Shown here in pieces: positions 43,707 to 52,368 of a stretch of DNA of 64,000 nucleotides. The stretch lies in contig DKAJ01000012.1 of assembly GCA_002448815.1 (NCBI GenBank), positions 79,056 to 143,055 on the forward strand, written 5' to 3'. This stretch comes from Micavibrio sp. UBA6929 (GTDB taxonomy: Bacteria > Pseudomonadota > Alphaproteobacteria > Micavibrionales > Micavibrionaceae). Within the stretch, counting starts at the first letter, position 1, and each line of letters opens with the position of its first letter. The notes below the pieces were generated by a model. It did no database searches. It was not told where the DNA came from and saw only the letters and a program-made list of their open reading frames with translations. A program made the position numbers and the translations under genes.

Positions 43707-43910
43707 ATGGCAAAGCAAAACCTCAATGGTCGCGAGATTATTCTCGAGCTTCACCCCTATGGCACTGTGATGAAAGTCACAGCCATGGATGTCCAGACTT
43801 TAACAGAAATCTCGATACAAGGGCCTGCCAATGCGGGCGAAGAAATCTTAAAGCGAAACGCAATTAAGCGTTTAGAGTATGTCTTGCGCAAGAAAGGATT
43901 GATTTCTTAG
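43707..43910 (+). CDS. Small conserved protein (possibly DUF6898)
   Basis: A 67-residue protein between the MarR regulator (9-base gap) and rpiB (25-base gap). It has a mixed beta-alpha pattern: IILELHPYGTVMKVTAMDVQ, then TEISIQGPANAGEEILKRNA and LEYVLRKKG. From memory it resembles a short alphaproteobacterial family found in this same place (DUF6898), but that name is not verified. The function is unknown. It is credible as a gene because it sits in a tightly spaced operon. Confidence 0.72.
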   Translation: MAKQNLNGREIILELHPYGTVMKVTAMDVQTLTEISIQGPANAGEEILKRNAIKRLEYVLRKKGLIS

Positions 43911-43935
43911 CGCAAGGAGGATTATAGTCCCAAGC

Positions 43936-44385
43936 ATGTTTAAGACGATTGCAATTGCCAGTGATCATGGCGGGTATGAATACAAAGAAACGATCAAGAC
44001 GTTTCTTGCGGAAAACTTTAGCGACATAACCATAATAGACTGCGGGCCTAGCGATACGCAATCCGTTGACTATCCTGACTTTGCGCAGGCTGCGTCCGGT
44101 AAAATTGATGCGGGCGAGGCAGATGGTATGATTCTTATCTGCGGCACGGGTATTGGTATTTCTATTGCTGCGAACAGATACGAATCTGTGCGCGCGGCGC
44201 TGTGTACGGATGTAACCATGGCGCGCTTAACACGTCAGCATAACAATGCAAACGGCCTTGCCTTGGGGCAGCGCATTATCGGCATTGAAACGGCGCTTGA
44301 TATCGTGCGCACATTTGTCACAACAGAATTTGAAGGCGGCCGTCATCAGCGCCGCATTGATAAAATCAACGTAAAGCCTAATTAA
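43936..44385 (+). CDS. rpiB: Ribose-5-phosphate isomerase B
   Basis: RpiB interconverts ribose 5-phosphate and ribulose 5-phosphate. The 149 residues begin with IAIASDHGGYEYKE. The CGTGIGISIAANR segment has the active-site Cys, and HNNANGLALGQRIIG follows with the second-half motif. glyA starts 26 bases later, the usual alphaproteobacterial order rpiB-glyA. Ribulose 5-phosphate also feeds the riboflavin genes downstream. Confidence 0.95.
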   Translation: MFKTIAIASDHGGYEYKETIKTFLAENFSDITIIDCGPSDTQSVDYPDFAQAASGKIDAGEADGMILICGTGIGISIAANRYESVRAALCTDVTMARLTRQHNNANGLALGQRIIGIETALDIVRTFVTTEFEGGRHQRRIDKINVKPN

Positions 44386-44410
44386 TCAAGAAGGAACGAA
44401 GGATACAGTT

Positions 44411-45724
44411 ATGTCACAAGCCGCAATCAAACCAGAGGGAAATGAGATGAATAGCTTTTTTACAACAGACCTAAAAGACAGCGATCCAACGCTTCAGGCC
44501 GCTATCGATAACGAGCTTGAGCGCCAGCAAACACAAATTGAGCTGATCGCATCTGAAAACATTACATCAAAGGCCGTTTTGGATGCACAAGGTACAGTGC
44601 TGACAAACAAATACGCTGAAGGATATCCTGGCCGCCGTTATTATGGTGGTTGTGAATATGTTGACGTTGTAGAAGACCTAGCCCGCGATCGTGCAAAAGA
44701 ATTGTTTGGCGCAAAATACGCAAACGTGCAGCCTAACTCAGGTTCTCAGGCTAACCAAGGTGTTATGATGGCGCTGGTTAAGCCAGGTGATACTGTTTTG
44801 GGCATGTCATTGGCTTCTGGTGGTCACCTAACACACGGCGCTGCGCCGAACCAATCAGGAAAATGGTTCAATGCTGTTCAATACGGCGTGGGCGAAGACG
44901 ATGCCTTGATCGATTATGATGAGGTCGAGCGCCTTGCAAAAGAACATAAACCACAATTGATTATTGCGGGTGCTTCGGCATATCCACGTGTAATCGATTT
45001 TGCACGCTTCCGCAAAATTGCAGATGAAGTTGGCGCTTATTTCATGGTTGATATGGCGCACTATGCAGGTTTGGTTGCTGGTGGTTCGTACCCAAGCCCA
45101 ATGGAATATGCTGATGTTGTGACAACAACGACGCACAAAACATTGCGCGGCCCACGCGGCGGTATGATCCTGACGAATGATCTTGATATCTTTAAGAAGA
45201 TTAACTCTGCAATCTTCCCAGGTATTCAGGGCGGCCCATTGATGCATGTTATTGCTGGTAAGGCGACATGCTTTGGCGAGGCGCTAAAGCCTGAATTTAA
45301 ACAATATGCGCAAGATATCGTTGATAATGCGCGCGTGCTTGCGAAAACATTGATCGATGGCGGCCTTGATATCGTTTCTGGCGGTACAGACTCGCACATC
45401 GTGCTGGTTGACCTGCGTCCAAAAGGCGTGACAGGCAATATCACTGAAAACGCGCTCGAGCGTGCAGGCATGACCTGTAACAAAAACGCGGTTCCATTCG
45501 ATCCTGAGCCACCAATGGTGACATCTGGTGTGCGTCTAGGAACACCAGCCGCCACAACACGCGGTTTTGGCGCGGCAGAGTGGACGCAAATCGGTGAGTG
45601 GATTATCGAGGTCGTTGATGGCTTGGCTGCGAATGGCGAAGAAGGCAATGCCGAGGTTGAGAAAGCCGTTCGTGCAAAAGTGAAAGACCTATGCGCACGC
45701 TTCCCGATCTATCCGACGCTATAA
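44411..45724 (+). CDS. glyA: Serine hydroxymethyltransferase
   Basis: GlyA moves the one-carbon unit from serine to tetrahydrofolate. It has 437 residues, PLP-bound at Lys near 243 in TTTTHKTLRGPRGG; other motifs are ASENITSKAVLDAQG, LTNKYAEGYPG and GASAYPRVIDF. The N-terminal 25 residues (MSQAAIKPEGNEMNSFF) extend beyond most SHMTs; the internal Met at 13 is a possible alternative start. nrdR follows after 28 bases. Confidence 0.97.
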   Translation: MSQAAIKPEGNEMNSFFTTDLKDSDPTLQAAIDNELERQQTQIELIASENITSKAVLDAQGTVLTNKYAEGYPGRRYYGGCEYVDVVEDLARDRAKELFGAKYANVQPNSGSQANQGVMMALVKPGDTVLGMSLASGGHLTHGAAPNQSGKWFNAVQYGVGEDDALIDYDEVERLAKEHKPQLIIAGASAYPRVIDFARFRKIADEVGAYFMVDMAHYAGLVAGGSYPSPMEYADVVTTTTHKTLRGPRGGMILTNDLDIFKKINSAIFPGIQGGPLMHVIAGKATCFGEALKPEFKQYAQDIVDNARVLAKTLIDGGLDIVSGGTDSHIVLVDLRPKGVTGNITENALERAGMTCNKNAVPFDPEPPMVTSGVRLGTPAATTRGFGAAEWTQIGEWIIEVVDGLAANGEEGNAEVEKAVRAKVKDLCARFPIYPTL

Positions 45725-45752
45725 ACGCCGTTAAGGAAAGCGATATAAAGAT

Positions 45753-46208
45753 ATGCGTTGCCCGTTTTGCGATAATGAAGAGACCCAAGTGAAAGACTCG
45801 CGCCCATCCGAGGATGGAGCAGTTATTCGCCGTCGCCGGTCTTGTCCCGCGTGCGAGCAACGCTTTACGACCTTCGAACGTGTTAACCTGCGTGAAATGA
45901 CCGTAGTGAAGCAGGGCGGTAGACGCCAGCCCTTTGACCGCGATAAAATTATGCGCTCAATGCAAATTGCATTGCAAAAACGCCCCGTGGATCTAGAAAC
46001 GATTGATCAAACGGTGTCGCGCGTGGTGCGTAAGTTTGAAAAAAGTGGCGAAGCCGACATTCAGGCATCTGATATTGGGCGCGCCGTCATGGAAGAACTG
46101 CGTGATATCGATCCGATTGGCTATGTTCGATATGCTTCTGTGTACAAAGATTTCAATGATTTGAACGACTTTTTGAAAGAGCTTCAATCCGTCAATACGG
46201 GGGGATAA
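45753..46208 (+). CDS. nrdR: Transcriptional repressor NrdR
   Basis: NrdR senses ATP/dATP and represses ribonucleotide reductase genes. The 151 residues have the zinc-ribbon MRCPFCDNEETQVKDSRPSE with the second Cys pair in CPACEQRFTTFERV, followed by the ATP-cone (about 48-140, RRQPFDRDKIMRSMQIAL). The position between glyA and ribD is typical. The next gene, ribD, begins 18 bases on. Confidence 0.96.
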   Translation: MRCPFCDNEETQVKDSRPSEDGAVIRRRRSCPACEQRFTTFERVNLREMTVVKQGGRRQPFDRDKIMRSMQIALQKRPVDLETIDQTVSRVVRKFEKSGEADIQASDIGRAVMEELRDIDPIGYVRYASVYKDFNDLNDFLKELQSVNTGG

Positions 46209-46226
46209 CCCCGAAAAGGAGGGCCT

Positions 46227-47225
46227 ATGCACTCTGAGTATATGAAGCGCGCATTAGATCTGGCCAAAGCTGGACTAGGGCGCACATCTCCGAACCCGAC
46301 TGTGGGCTGCGTAATCGTAAAAAATAATCAGATAATCGGCGAAGGGCGCACTGCTGATGGTGGGCGGCCTCATGCCGAGGCTGTCGCGCTAGAACGCGCT
46401 GGTCAGCAAGCCAAGGGCGCAACGGCTTATGTCACGCTCGAGCCATGTTCCCACCATGGGCAAACGCCGCCATGTGCGCGGCGCTTGATCGATGCAGGGA
46501 TCAAGCACGTCGTTGTCGCGTGTGAGGACACAAATCCGCAGGTTGCTGGTGATGGCATTCGGATGCTACAAGATGCGGGCGTTCAGGTGTCTACAGGCAT
46601 TTGCGCGCAACAGGCCAAGGCTTTAAACGCAGGGTTCTTTTTACGCTTTAGTGAAAAGCGCCCCTTTATTACCCTAAAAATGGCGCTGTCTGCGGATGGA
46701 AAGATTGCCGCTTCTGGTGGTGCGCCCATACAAATTAGCAGCGATCAAAGTATCGCGCACATGCATAGGAACCTGCGTGCGACGCATGATAGCATCCTTG
46801 TAGGCATGGAAACGGTCATCAATGATAACCCGCGCCTGACGGTGCGCCATGTCCCTGAAGAAAACGTGCATATTCTAACCCATGTTGTTTTGGGTGATCC
46901 GCTGCGCTTCCCAGACGACAGTCATCTTCGTGATCGTGAGGGCGAAGCGCCATTGCTGATTTATAAAACGCACAATCTCACCGAAGTGCTAGAGGATTTG
47001 GCGCTGAACCATGGGTTGACACGTTTGATGGTCGAGGGCGGCGCGCAGGTTATGCAATCCTTCTTGAATGCGGGGCTGTGGGACCAAATTTATCTGTACC
47101 ATGGTAGTGCTATAATCGGCGATGACGGCGTAAAGGCGCCAGATTTTACCAGCGTGAAAAACTATTTATCCGAAACGCAAAAAATCGGTGATGACAGACT
47201 TGATATTTATACCCGTCAGGCGTAG
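46227..47225 (+). CDS. ribD: Bifunctional riboflavin deaminase/reductase
   Basis: RibD carries out deamination and reduction of the pyrimidine intermediate in riboflavin synthesis. The 332 residues have an N-terminal deaminase domain with HAEAVALE and the zinc-binding PCSHHGQTPPCAR, followed by the C-terminal reductase domain (from about 145; LKMALSADGKIAASGG, GMETVINDNPRL, MVEGGAQVM). GGAGG precedes the ATG. ribE starts 9 bases later. Confidence 0.96.
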   Translation: MHSEYMKRALDLAKAGLGRTSPNPTVGCVIVKNNQIIGEGRTADGGRPHAEAVALERAGQQAKGATAYVTLEPCSHHGQTPPCARRLIDAGIKHVVVACEDTNPQVAGDGIRMLQDAGVQVSTGICAQQAKALNAGFFLRFSEKRPFITLKMALSADGKIAASGGAPIQISSDQSIAHMHRNLRATHDSILVGMETVINDNPRLTVRHVPEENVHILTHVVLGDPLRFPDDSHLRDREGEAPLLIYKTHNLTEVLEDLALNHGLTRLMVEGGAQVMQSFLNAGLWDQIYLYHGSAIIGDDGVKAPDFTSVKNYLSETQKIGDDRLDIYTRQA

Positions 47226-47234
47226 CTTCCCATT

Positions 47235-47825
47235 ATGTTTACGGGAATTATTCAAGATATCGGAACAGTTCAATCCATCGACAAGCAAGGCGATTGGCGC
47301 TTTGTGATTAAAACGGCGCTGCCGTTGGCGGATAAACCTCTTGGTGCGTCTATCGCATGTGCGGGATGTTGCTTGACCGTCGTTGAAAAAGGCGCGGACT
47401 GGTTTGCCGTTGATGTATCCGGTGAAAGCCTGTCAAAAACAACGCTTGGTACGTGGGAGCAGGGAACCCGCCTTAACCTTGAGCCCGCGTTGCGCGCAGG
47501 GGATGAGCTTGGCGGGCATATCGTGTCAGGACATGTTGATGGCTTGGCCACCTTGCAAAGCATTAAGCCAGAAAATGATTCTCATATTTTGCGATTTTCC
47601 GTGCCGCAGGAATTTGCGGCATATATTGCGCCGAAAGGCTCTATTACGCTTAACGGTGTTTCTCTGACCGTCAATGACGTCGAAAACAATGAATTTACCG
47701 TCAATATCATCCCGCATACGTGGGAGGTAACGACATTAGGGCATTTAAAGGCTGGCGATGCCCTGAATTTTGAGGTAGATATGCTAGCACGTTATATTCT
47801 CAGACAAAGAGAGGTACTATCATGA
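47235..47825 (+). CDS. ribE: Riboflavin synthase alpha subunit
   Basis: RibE combines two lumazines to one riboflavin and one pyrimidine. The 196 residues are two similar barrels; motifs include MFTGIIQDIGTV at the start, NLEPALRAGDELGGHIVSGH at about 75-94, and in the second half ITLNGVSLTV. The stop overlaps ribH by 4 bases (ATGA), so ribE and ribH are coupled. No ribBA gene lies between ribE and ribH, where it often does. Confidence 0.96.
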   Translation: MFTGIIQDIGTVQSIDKQGDWRFVIKTALPLADKPLGASIACAGCCLTVVEKGADWFAVDVSGESLSKTTLGTWEQGTRLNLEPALRAGDELGGHIVSGHVDGLATLQSIKPENDSHILRFSVPQEFAAYIAPKGSITLNGVSLTVNDVENNEFTVNIIPHTWEVTTLGHLKAGDALNFEVDMLARYILRQREVLS

Positions 47826-48271
47826 GTAATAAAGACCAAAAAATCGCAGTATTTTCCGCTAAATGGCATGCCCCGATCGTAAGCTCGGCAGAAAAGTCGT
47901 TTATCGAGGAAATGGTTAGGCGTGGTTACAAGAAAGAAAATATTACCGTGATGAAGGTACCTGGCGCGCTTGAGATCCCGTTGATGGGGCAAAAGGCACT
48001 GGAAGGCGACTATGACCTCGCCGTGGGGATCAGCTTCATTGTTAACGGCCTTATTTATCGCCACGATTTCGTAGCGCAGACTGTTGTAGACGGCATTGTG
48101 AATGTTGGCCTGAAAACAGGTAAACCATTCTTGTCTGTTTGCCTTGCACCACAAGCCTATAGTGAAGTATCAAAAGAAAACGAAGATTTCTTTGTGAACC
48201 ACTTTGTTCTTAAAGGGCAAGAGGCCGCAGAAGGTGCAGATGAAATGCTGGAATTAATGGCCGCTGCATAA
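47822..48271 (+). CDS. ribH: 6,7-dimethyl-8-ribityllumazine synthase, type II-like
   Basis: RibH condenses the pyrimidine with a four-carbon phosphate. The 149 residues show the segment FSAKWHAPIVSSAEKSF near the start, the VPGALEIPLMGQKAL block and GISFIVNGLIYRHDFVAQTV. The Arg-His-Asp-Phe wording of the last block resembles type II lumazine synthases (as in Brucella RibH2) rather than the usual type I pattern. If that holds, the only ribH in this operon is type II. Coupled to ribE. nusB follows 27 bases later. Confidence 0.93.
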   Translation: MSNKDQKIAVFSAKWHAPIVSSAEKSFIEEMVRRGYKKENITVMKVPGALEIPLMGQKALEGDYDLAVGISFIVNGLIYRHDFVAQTVVDGIVNVGLKTGKPFLSVCLAPQAYSEVSKENEDFFVNHFVLKGQEAAEGADEMLELMAAA

Positions 48272-48298
48272 TAAATGACTTAACGAAGGATCAGTAGG

Positions 48299-48772
48299 GT
48301 GACAGAAGAAAAACAAAACAAAGCACAAAAACCTTCGGCCAAGGCGCGCAAAACTGCCGCGCGCCTTTTGGCATCACAGGCGGTTTATCAATCATCATTG
48401 AACGAGCAGCCATTAAAAGATGTTGCCAAAGAATATCTTGATCACCGCATCGGTATGGAAGTCGATGGTGAAGAGCTTGTCGCCGCGAATAAAGAGCTTT
48501 TCTCGCGCATTCTAACAGGCATCGCCGAGAACAAATCTGACATAGGTCACGTGGTTCAGGCGAACTTGAAAATTGATGGAAAGCGCACCGAGCCTTTGAT
48601 TAAGGCGATTTTAATGTGCGCCGCGTATGAGCTTTTCGCGTGTCATGACACGGACAAGGGCATTATCATCAATGACTATCTGAATGTGGCGCATGCGTTC
48701 TTTGATCAAAAAGAAGTCAACCTGATGAACGGCATTTTAGATGCTGTTGCCAAGGCTTTGCGCGATAATTAA
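48299..48772 (+). CDS. nusB: Transcription antitermination protein NusB
   Basis: NusB helps antitermination of rRNA operons. The 157 residues have the helical NusB fold: ARLLASQAVYQS, a middle region with ELFSRILTGIAENKSDIG, and the C-terminal helices AILMCAAYELFACHDTD and INDYLNVAHAFFDQKEVNLMNG. Start GTG 48299 has AAGGA 8 bases upstream. It ends the glyA-to-nusB run. Confidence 0.94.
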   Translation: MTEEKQNKAQKPSAKARKTAARLLASQAVYQSSLNEQPLKDVAKEYLDHRIGMEVDGEELVAANKELFSRILTGIAENKSDIGHVVQANLKIDGKRTEPLIKAILMCAAYELFACHDTDKGIIINDYLNVAHAFFDQKEVNLMNGILDAVAKALRDN

Positions 48773-48876
48773 TTAAAATTGCTGCAATTGCTAAGATTTC
48801 GTTTACCCTTTTGCTGTTATGCTTAGAAGATAGGGACAATTCTTTTAAGTACAATTACAGGTTGGGGAACTCATAT

Positions 48877-49314
48877 ATGCATTCATTGCTTACTGGCGTA
48901 GCTGCCATCACTCTTGCGTTTGGAATAATGACAGGCGCGTCGCAACAAGCTCTTGCAGGCGGCGGCGGTGGAGGCGGTGGTGATTCCGCATATCAATATG
49001 TAGAAATGAACCCGATTATGCTGCCTATTATTGATAATAATGGCGTTAATCAGGTTGTAAATCTGATCATTGCACTTGAGGTTGAAAATGGGGCGCTGGC
49101 GCAAAAAGCTGTCGCGCTCCAGCCTAAATTAACGGATGCCTTTATTCAGGACATGTATGGTGCCTTGAATAAGCAAGCTGCACGCCATGGCGGGGTATTG
49201 CCACTGCAATCTATTAAAAAGCGGCTCTTAAAAGTGTCGAATACGATTCTGGCAGATGAAGAACACTCCGTCCATGACGTGTTGCTCCAATTCGTGGATC
49301 AACGCCGCATCTAA
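48877..49314 (+). CDS. Secreted protein, possibly FliL-like
   Basis: A 145-residue protein starting at ATG 48877 (the frame runs upstream to 48811 but that part is not signal-like). A Sec signal peptide (about 1-27) is followed by a run of eight Gly. The rest resembles the FliL periplasmic domain in order: a beta strand YVEMNPIMLPI, the strand LIIALEVEN, the helix DAFIQDMYGALNK, IKKRLLKVSNTIL and ending VHDVLLQFVDQRRI. FliL helps the stator, and motAB lies in the same window, but the true FliL has an uncut membrane anchor. The similarity is by eye. Confidence 0.6.
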   Translation: MHSLLTGVAAITLAFGIMTGASQQALAGGGGGGGGDSAYQYVEMNPIMLPIIDNNGVNQVVNLIIALEVENGALAQKAVALQPKLTDAFIQDMYGALNKQAARHGGVLPLQSIKKRLLKVSNTILADEEHSVHDVLLQFVDQRRI

Positions 49315-49347
49315 GCGGTGACGCCTTAAGGCCGAAACACAATTTTC

Positions 49348-50322
49348 TTAGAATTTTGCGATAACTGCGCCCCATGTGAGGCCCGCTCCCAGGGCTTCCA
49401 TCAAGACGGTATGTCCGCGCTGTATGCGGCCGTCGCTGACGGCTTCATGCAAGGCTAGCGGTATTGACGCCGCTGATGTATTGCCGTGACGGTCAACAGT
49501 GATCACGACTTGATCTAGGCTCATCTTTAATTTCTTTGCCGTGCCCTCGATAATGCGCAGGTTTGCCTGATGCGGCACTAAAAAGTCTACGTCACTGGCG
49601 CTAAGGCCATTATGGGACAGGGCTTCTTCGACGACATCGCTCATTAAGGTGACCGCGTGCTTGAAAACTTCACGCCCATGCATAACGATGTGGCCGCTCT
49701 CGCCAGTTGTGGATGGTCCGCCATTTGTATACAGAATATCCGCATGATCGCCATTGGCATGCAAATGCGCTGACATAATGCCTTGATCGTCCGCGTCCGC
49801 ATCGCTTGAGGATTCAAGCATGACCGCGCCAGCGCCATCTGCAAACAAAACACATGTTGTGCGGTCTTCCCAATCAACAATAGATGACATTTTCTCGGCG
49901 CCTATGACCAAAATACGTTTGGCTTGGTGCGCTGTGATAAAGTTATTAGCCACGCTGAGCGCATAAATAAAGCCACTGCAAACCGCTTGCACGTCAAAAG
50001 CAATGCCTGGCGGCACGCCAAGCGCCGATTGCACGCGCACTGCAACCGATGGAAAGGTGCTGTCGGGCGTTGTTGTTGCAACAATTACGCCGTCAATATC
50101 CGCCGCAGTTAATCCTGCATTCTCCAAGGCTTGCTTTGCCGCGCGCAGGGCAAGGTCACTCGTCGGCTGGTCGTCCGCGGCGATATGGCGGCTTTTGATG
50201 CCAGAGCGCTGTGAAATCCATTCATCGCTTGTGTCGACGATTTTTGCCAAATCGTCGTTTGTCATGATTTTTTCGGGTAAATAAGCCCCAGTTGAGCGGA
50301 TAATTGCGCGGGTATGTGTCAT
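49348..50322 (-). CDS. fabH: 3-oxoacyl-[ACP] synthase III (KASIII)
   Basis: FabH begins fatty acid elongation from acetyl-CoA and malonyl-ACP. The 324 residues contain the active-site Cys in VQAVCSGFIYAL, the His in VPHQANLRIIEG and Asn in RHGNTSAASIPLAL, the three catalytic residues of KASIII. plsX is 30 bases upstream on the same strand; together they start fatty acid and phospholipid synthesis. Confidence 0.96.
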   Translation of the reverse strand: MTHTRAIIRSTGAYLPEKIMTNDDLAKIVDTSDEWISQRSGIKSRHIAADDQPTSDLALRAAKQALENAGLTAADIDGVIVATTTPDSTFPSVAVRVQSALGVPPGIAFDVQAVCSGFIYALSVANNFITAHQAKRILVIGAEKMSSIVDWEDRTTCVLFADGAGAVMLESSSDADADDQGIMSAHLHANGDHADILYTNGGPSTTGESGHIVMHGREVFKHAVTLMSDVVEEALSHNGLSASDVDFLVPHQANLRIIEGTAKKLKMSLDQVVITVDRHGNTSAASIPLALHEAVSDGRIQRGHTVLMEALGAGLTWGAVIAKF

Positions 50323-50352
50323 AAATTTATATCTTAAAGTTATCTGTAAAAA

Positions 50353-51393
50353 TTAATCGATAAGGCTTTCTTGTTCCATTAGCTTTTCAATTTCGAAACG
50401 CACTTGGTCGATGTATCCAGCGTTGGCAAGCTGATAAGCAAGTTTAATTGCGCTGGCAAAGCCAATCTGATCTGTGCCGCCGTGGCTTTTGACGCATAAA
50501 CCGTTTAGGCCAAGGAACACCCCACCATTATAAAGGCGTGGGTCAGCTTTCTTCTTAAAGCGGCTGAAGGCGAAAAAGGCCAGTAAACTGCCAAGCATAG
50601 CCAGTGGATCAGATTTAAGTGCGTTTTTCAGCATACGCCCAACGCTTTTGGCTGTGCCTTCCATTGTCTTAAGCGCGATATTTCCCGCATAGCCATCGGT
50701 GACAATCACATCTGCGGGGCCATTTAAAATATCATTCCCTTCAACATAGCCCGTGTAAGTGCCTGGGAATGTTATAGTGCTTAAAATTTCGGCTGCGCCC
50801 TTAACGTGGTCTGGGCCTTTGCTGTCTTCTGAACCGATGTTTAAAATGCCAACTGTGGGCTTGTCGATGCTTGCGCCTTTGTGTGCCTTAGCAAATAAGC
50901 TGCCAAGCAAAGCAAACTGAACAAGATTTTCTGCCTCAACCAGCAGATTTGCGCCCATATCCATCATAATTGTGTCGCCTTCAGGGGCAGGGATGATGCT
51001 TGCGATCGCAGGGCGGTGAATGCCTTCAAGTGGACGCAGGATAAGTTTCGCCATCGCCATAAGCGCGCCAGTATTTCCCGCGGAGACCACTGCGCCCGCG
51101 TCACCGGTGTTCACGGCTTCAATGGCCATGCGCATGCTGGTGCCCTTGCTTTTACGCAGAGCGCTTGATGGTTTGTCGTGGTTTTCGACATATTTATCTG
51201 TGTGAATGACTTTGCTTGCCACGGCAAGATCGGGATATTTATTCAGGTAGATATTAATCTGCGCTTCGTCACCATAAATCAAAAAATGAAGGTTTTGATG
51301 GCTTTTTAAAAAGCGCGCAGCACCAGGAATTACGACGCTGGGCCCGAAATCGCCGCCCATAGCATCAAGTGCAATAGTTACTGTGTTGTCCAT
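50353..51393 (-). CDS. plsX: Phosphate acyltransferase PlsX
   Basis: PlsX converts acyl-ACP to acyl-phosphate for phosphatidic acid synthesis at the membrane. The 346 residues begin with IALDAMGGDFGPSVVIPG, contain RKSKGTSMRMAI, SAGNTGALMAMA and the middle block ILNIGSEDSKGPD, then VTDGYAGNIALKTMEG and the C-terminal GLNGLCVKSHGG. rpmF lies upstream on the same strand with a hairpin between them. Confidence 0.97.
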   Translation of the reverse strand: MDNTVTIALDAMGGDFGPSVVIPGAARFLKSHQNLHFLIYGDEAQINIYLNKYPDLAVASKVIHTDKYVENHDKPSSALRKSKGTSMRMAIEAVNTGDAGAVVSAGNTGALMAMAKLILRPLEGIHRPAIASIIPAPEGDTIMMDMGANLLVEAENLVQFALLGSLFAKAHKGASIDKPTVGILNIGSEDSKGPDHVKGAAEILSTITFPGTYTGYVEGNDILNGPADVIVTDGYAGNIALKTMEGTAKSVGRMLKNALKSDPLAMLGSLLAFFAFSRFKKKADPRLYNGGVFLGLNGLCVKSHGGTDQIGFASAIKLAYQLANAGYIDQVRFEIEKLMEQESLID

Positions 51394-51441
51394 AGCTAAC
51401 CTGAATTCGTTATAACGGAGAAACTATAGAGGGGCGTCCCT

Positions 51442-51480
51442 CAAAATAAAAGGGCGTATAAATGATATTTTACGCCCTTC
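51442..51480 (-). terminator. Terminator or attenuator between rpmF and plsX
   Basis: On the minus strand the arms AAGGGCGTA and TACGCCCTT (51450-51458 and 51471-51479) pair perfectly with a 12-base loop and are followed by TTTATTTT. The hairpin would end most rpmF transcripts while plsX could be read through it or use a promoter in the 50 bases after. Confidence 0.75.
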
Positions 51481-51505
51481 CACAATCGTCAATGAGGATA
51501 AAGAT

Positions 51506-51685
51506 CTAGCCGCGACCTTCGATGATCTGCTTGCCTTTGTACATGCCTGTTTTTAGGTCAATGTGGTGACGGCGAGTAGGTTCACCTGTGTGGCTATCTT
51601 CAACCCAGTTAGTTGTAGTCAACGCATCGTGTGCGCGGCGCATGTTGCGCTTTGATTTTGTTGTTTTTCGCTTTGGAACTGCCAT
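51506..51685 (-). CDS. rpmF: 50S ribosomal protein L32
   Basis: This 59-residue basic protein is too short for a 60-residue cut-off and is easily missed. Translation from ATG 51685 on the minus strand gives MAVPKRKTTKSKRNMRRAHD, the standard L32 start, then TNWVEDSHTGEPTRRHHIDL and ends IIEGRG. The zinc-ribbon cysteines of some L32 forms are absent, the C-minus type common in proteobacteria. yceD is upstream and plsX-fabH downstream, the conserved order. Confidence 0.96.
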   Translation of the reverse strand: MAVPKRKTTKSKRNMRRAHDALTTTNWVEDSHTGEPTRRHHIDLKTGMYKGKQIIEGRG

Positions 51686-51765
51686 GTCAAAAAATCCTTT
51701 AATAATCCAGTGCGGGCAGGTTTAACGGACTTTGCCGGGCTATGCAAGTAAAAAGTGCAGAAAAA

Positions 51766-52368
51766 TCAGGAATTGTCTGTTTCTTTTTTCCAGTCTTTCA
51801 GCGCCTCGAACGGGTTGCGGAAGGCTTTCTTGTGCTCCTCAGATGCATCTGTCGAGTGCCCATCAAAGGATACACCGTCTGCACGCGGGTATGCGGGAAT
51901 CGCCAAAGATAAATTTTGTGCGATAAATTCACCTAAATCAATCTGGCCATTAATAAACGGCTCAGGGTCTTCTTCTTCTTCAAGAATCGGTAATTCATTG
52001 CCGTCTTTGATGGCTTTTTCGCGGCGCGCTTTATGCAGTGAAACAATCTGTGCAGGGTCGGCAAACCAGCCTTCAACGTCTTCTGCGATGTCTGTTGTGA
52101 CGGGCTCATCACTGACAACGCACGGTTGTTGGATTTGCGCGGTAAATGATCCAGTGACATGAACAACATGGCTGGCCTTGGAATTGTTGACAACTAACTT
52201 GGCGCTAAGGGTGTCGATGGCAATCAGGTCAAAGCGACGCGCCAGATTTTTGCGCTCTTCTTCGCTAGCTTCGATCACTTGGTGCGTGCCAGTATCTTTG
52301 ATTTTTAACGGATTAAACGGCACCGACCATTCATTGATGATCGGCTGGTCTTTTGTGATGTCGGTCAT
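51766..52368 (-). CDS. YceD family protein (DUF177)
   Basis: A 200-residue protein that in most bacteria precedes rpmF, as here. The family is linked to 23S rRNA processing and ribosome assembly. The mid-section, LVVNNSKASHVVHVTGSFTA, and the acidic block LEEEEDPEPFINGQIDLGEF with its DLGE core match DUF177. The usual Cys of the family (QPCVVSDEPV) is present. It overlaps the upstream gene by 4 bases and is 80 bases before rpmF. Confidence 0.88.
   Translation of the reverse strand: MTDITKDQPIINEWSVPFNPLKIKDTGTHQVIEASEEERKNLARRFDLIAIDTLSAKLVVNNSKASHVVHVTGSFTAQIQQPCVVSDEPVTTDIAEDVEGWFADPAQIVSLHKARREKAIKDGNELPILEEEEDPEPFINGQIDLGEFIAQNLSLAIPAYPRADGVSFDGHSTDASEEHKKAFRNPFEALKDWKKETDNS

Noticed and set aside
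45725..47234. FMN riboswitch in the riboflavin region
   Set aside because: The leader gaps before ribD, ribE and ribH are under 30 bases, far too short for an RFN element.
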